From: Modestobacter versicolor
Lineage (GTDB): Bacteria > Actinomycetota > Actinomycetes > Mycobacteriales > Geodermatophilaceae
Assembly (NCBI RefSeq): GCF_014195485.1
Contig: NZ_JACIBU010000001.1
Span: 3,596,001 to 3,660,000 of the forward strand
Length of the DNA: 64,000 bases
Direction: 5' to 3'
The notes beneath the pieces are model-generated. The model was not told the origin of the DNA. It saw only the letters and a program-made list of their open reading frames with translations, and did not search any database. Position 1 is the first letter of the stretch, and every line of letters begins with the position of its first letter. Positions 63,964-64,000 of this stretch are shown here, one piece after another. Made by a program: the position numbers and the translations under genes.

Positions 63964-64000
63964 GCACGCCGCACCAGCCCGACGCGCCGCCCGCCCCCGC
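63960..64000 (+). CDS. Start of a gene running off the right edge
   Basis: GTG followed by an open frame encoding STPHQPDAPPAP to the end of the window. Only 13 codons are visible, rich in Pro, so no family can be named. The overlap with the short leader ORF supports this as the start of the next gene. Confidence 0.35.
   Translation, partial: MSTPHQPDAPPAP

Overview
The window is very GC-rich and densely coded. Many genes start with GTG, stop/start overlaps (ATGA, GTGA, TGATG) are common, and the gene set is typical of Actinobacteria: a mycothiol-dependent formaldehyde dehydrogenase, DUF3151 beside fba, DUF3073 beside purM, an SCP-like protein after purL, and an HspR-type HAIR site before clpB. 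The overall style suggests a Geodermatophilaceae-like actinobacterium (Modestobacter, Blastococcus or Geodermatophilus), but that placement is an inference. I recognise no tRNA, rRNA, CRISPR array, insertion sequence or prophage.

Layout. (1) 1-16.4 kb is a glycolate/glyoxylate and 2-hydroxyacid region. On the minus strand lie malate synthase (aceB), then glcD-glcE-glcF and an LctP/GlcA-type permease. A divergent IclR regulator follows, then a CoA-transferase/enoyl-CoA hydratase pair and a MatC-like dicarboxylate transporter. On the plus strand are serine-glyoxylate aminotransferase and a 970-residue fused FAD/Fe-S dehydrogenase. TTCC/GGAA palindromes sit in both divergent promoter regions. 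(2) 16.5-25 kb holds a MarR regulator with an MFS exporter, osmC with ohrR, clpB under a HAIR operator, small membrane and lipoproteins, and pyrE. (3) 25.5-32.9 kb holds a GlcD-like oxidase, a CoA-disulfide-reductase-like flavoprotein, fba, small conserved genes, and an ABC sugar-transporter cassette without a binding protein. (4) 32.9-53.6 kb carries nine purine biosynthesis genes in several units (purA, purD, purB-purC, purS-purQ-purL, purF, purM). Interspersed are glpQ, rsgA, an AI-2E-type membrane protein, a SUKH protein, a PilZ protein, an OFA-type MFS transporter with a 41-residue partner, and mscR with a metallo-hydrolase. (5) 53.6-64 kb holds DUF3073, a branched-chain amino acid dehydrogenase, a complete FrcBCA-like sugar ABC transporter, an M23 peptidase, two tandem paralogous lipoproteins, a metallo-beta-lactamase-fold protein with a GMC oxidoreductase, and the start of a further gene.

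Three features cut across the gene list. First, at least a dozen genes on both strands have a TANNNT-like -10 hexamer ending exactly 6-7 nt before the start codon, which is the signature of leaderless mRNAs. Two of these starts belong to short leader ORFs (before purB and at the right edge) whose stop overlaps the next gene's start. Second, a family of intergenic two-stem hairpins has co-varying stems and a similar core (near 25.47, 28.39, 34.24 and 36.49 kb, with a looser relative at 63.79 kb). Third, several convergent gene pairs end on long perfect hairpins, including a twin 22-bp palindrome between purD and the AI-2E gene, and a 17-bp hairpin running into a 15-bp minisatellite after purM.
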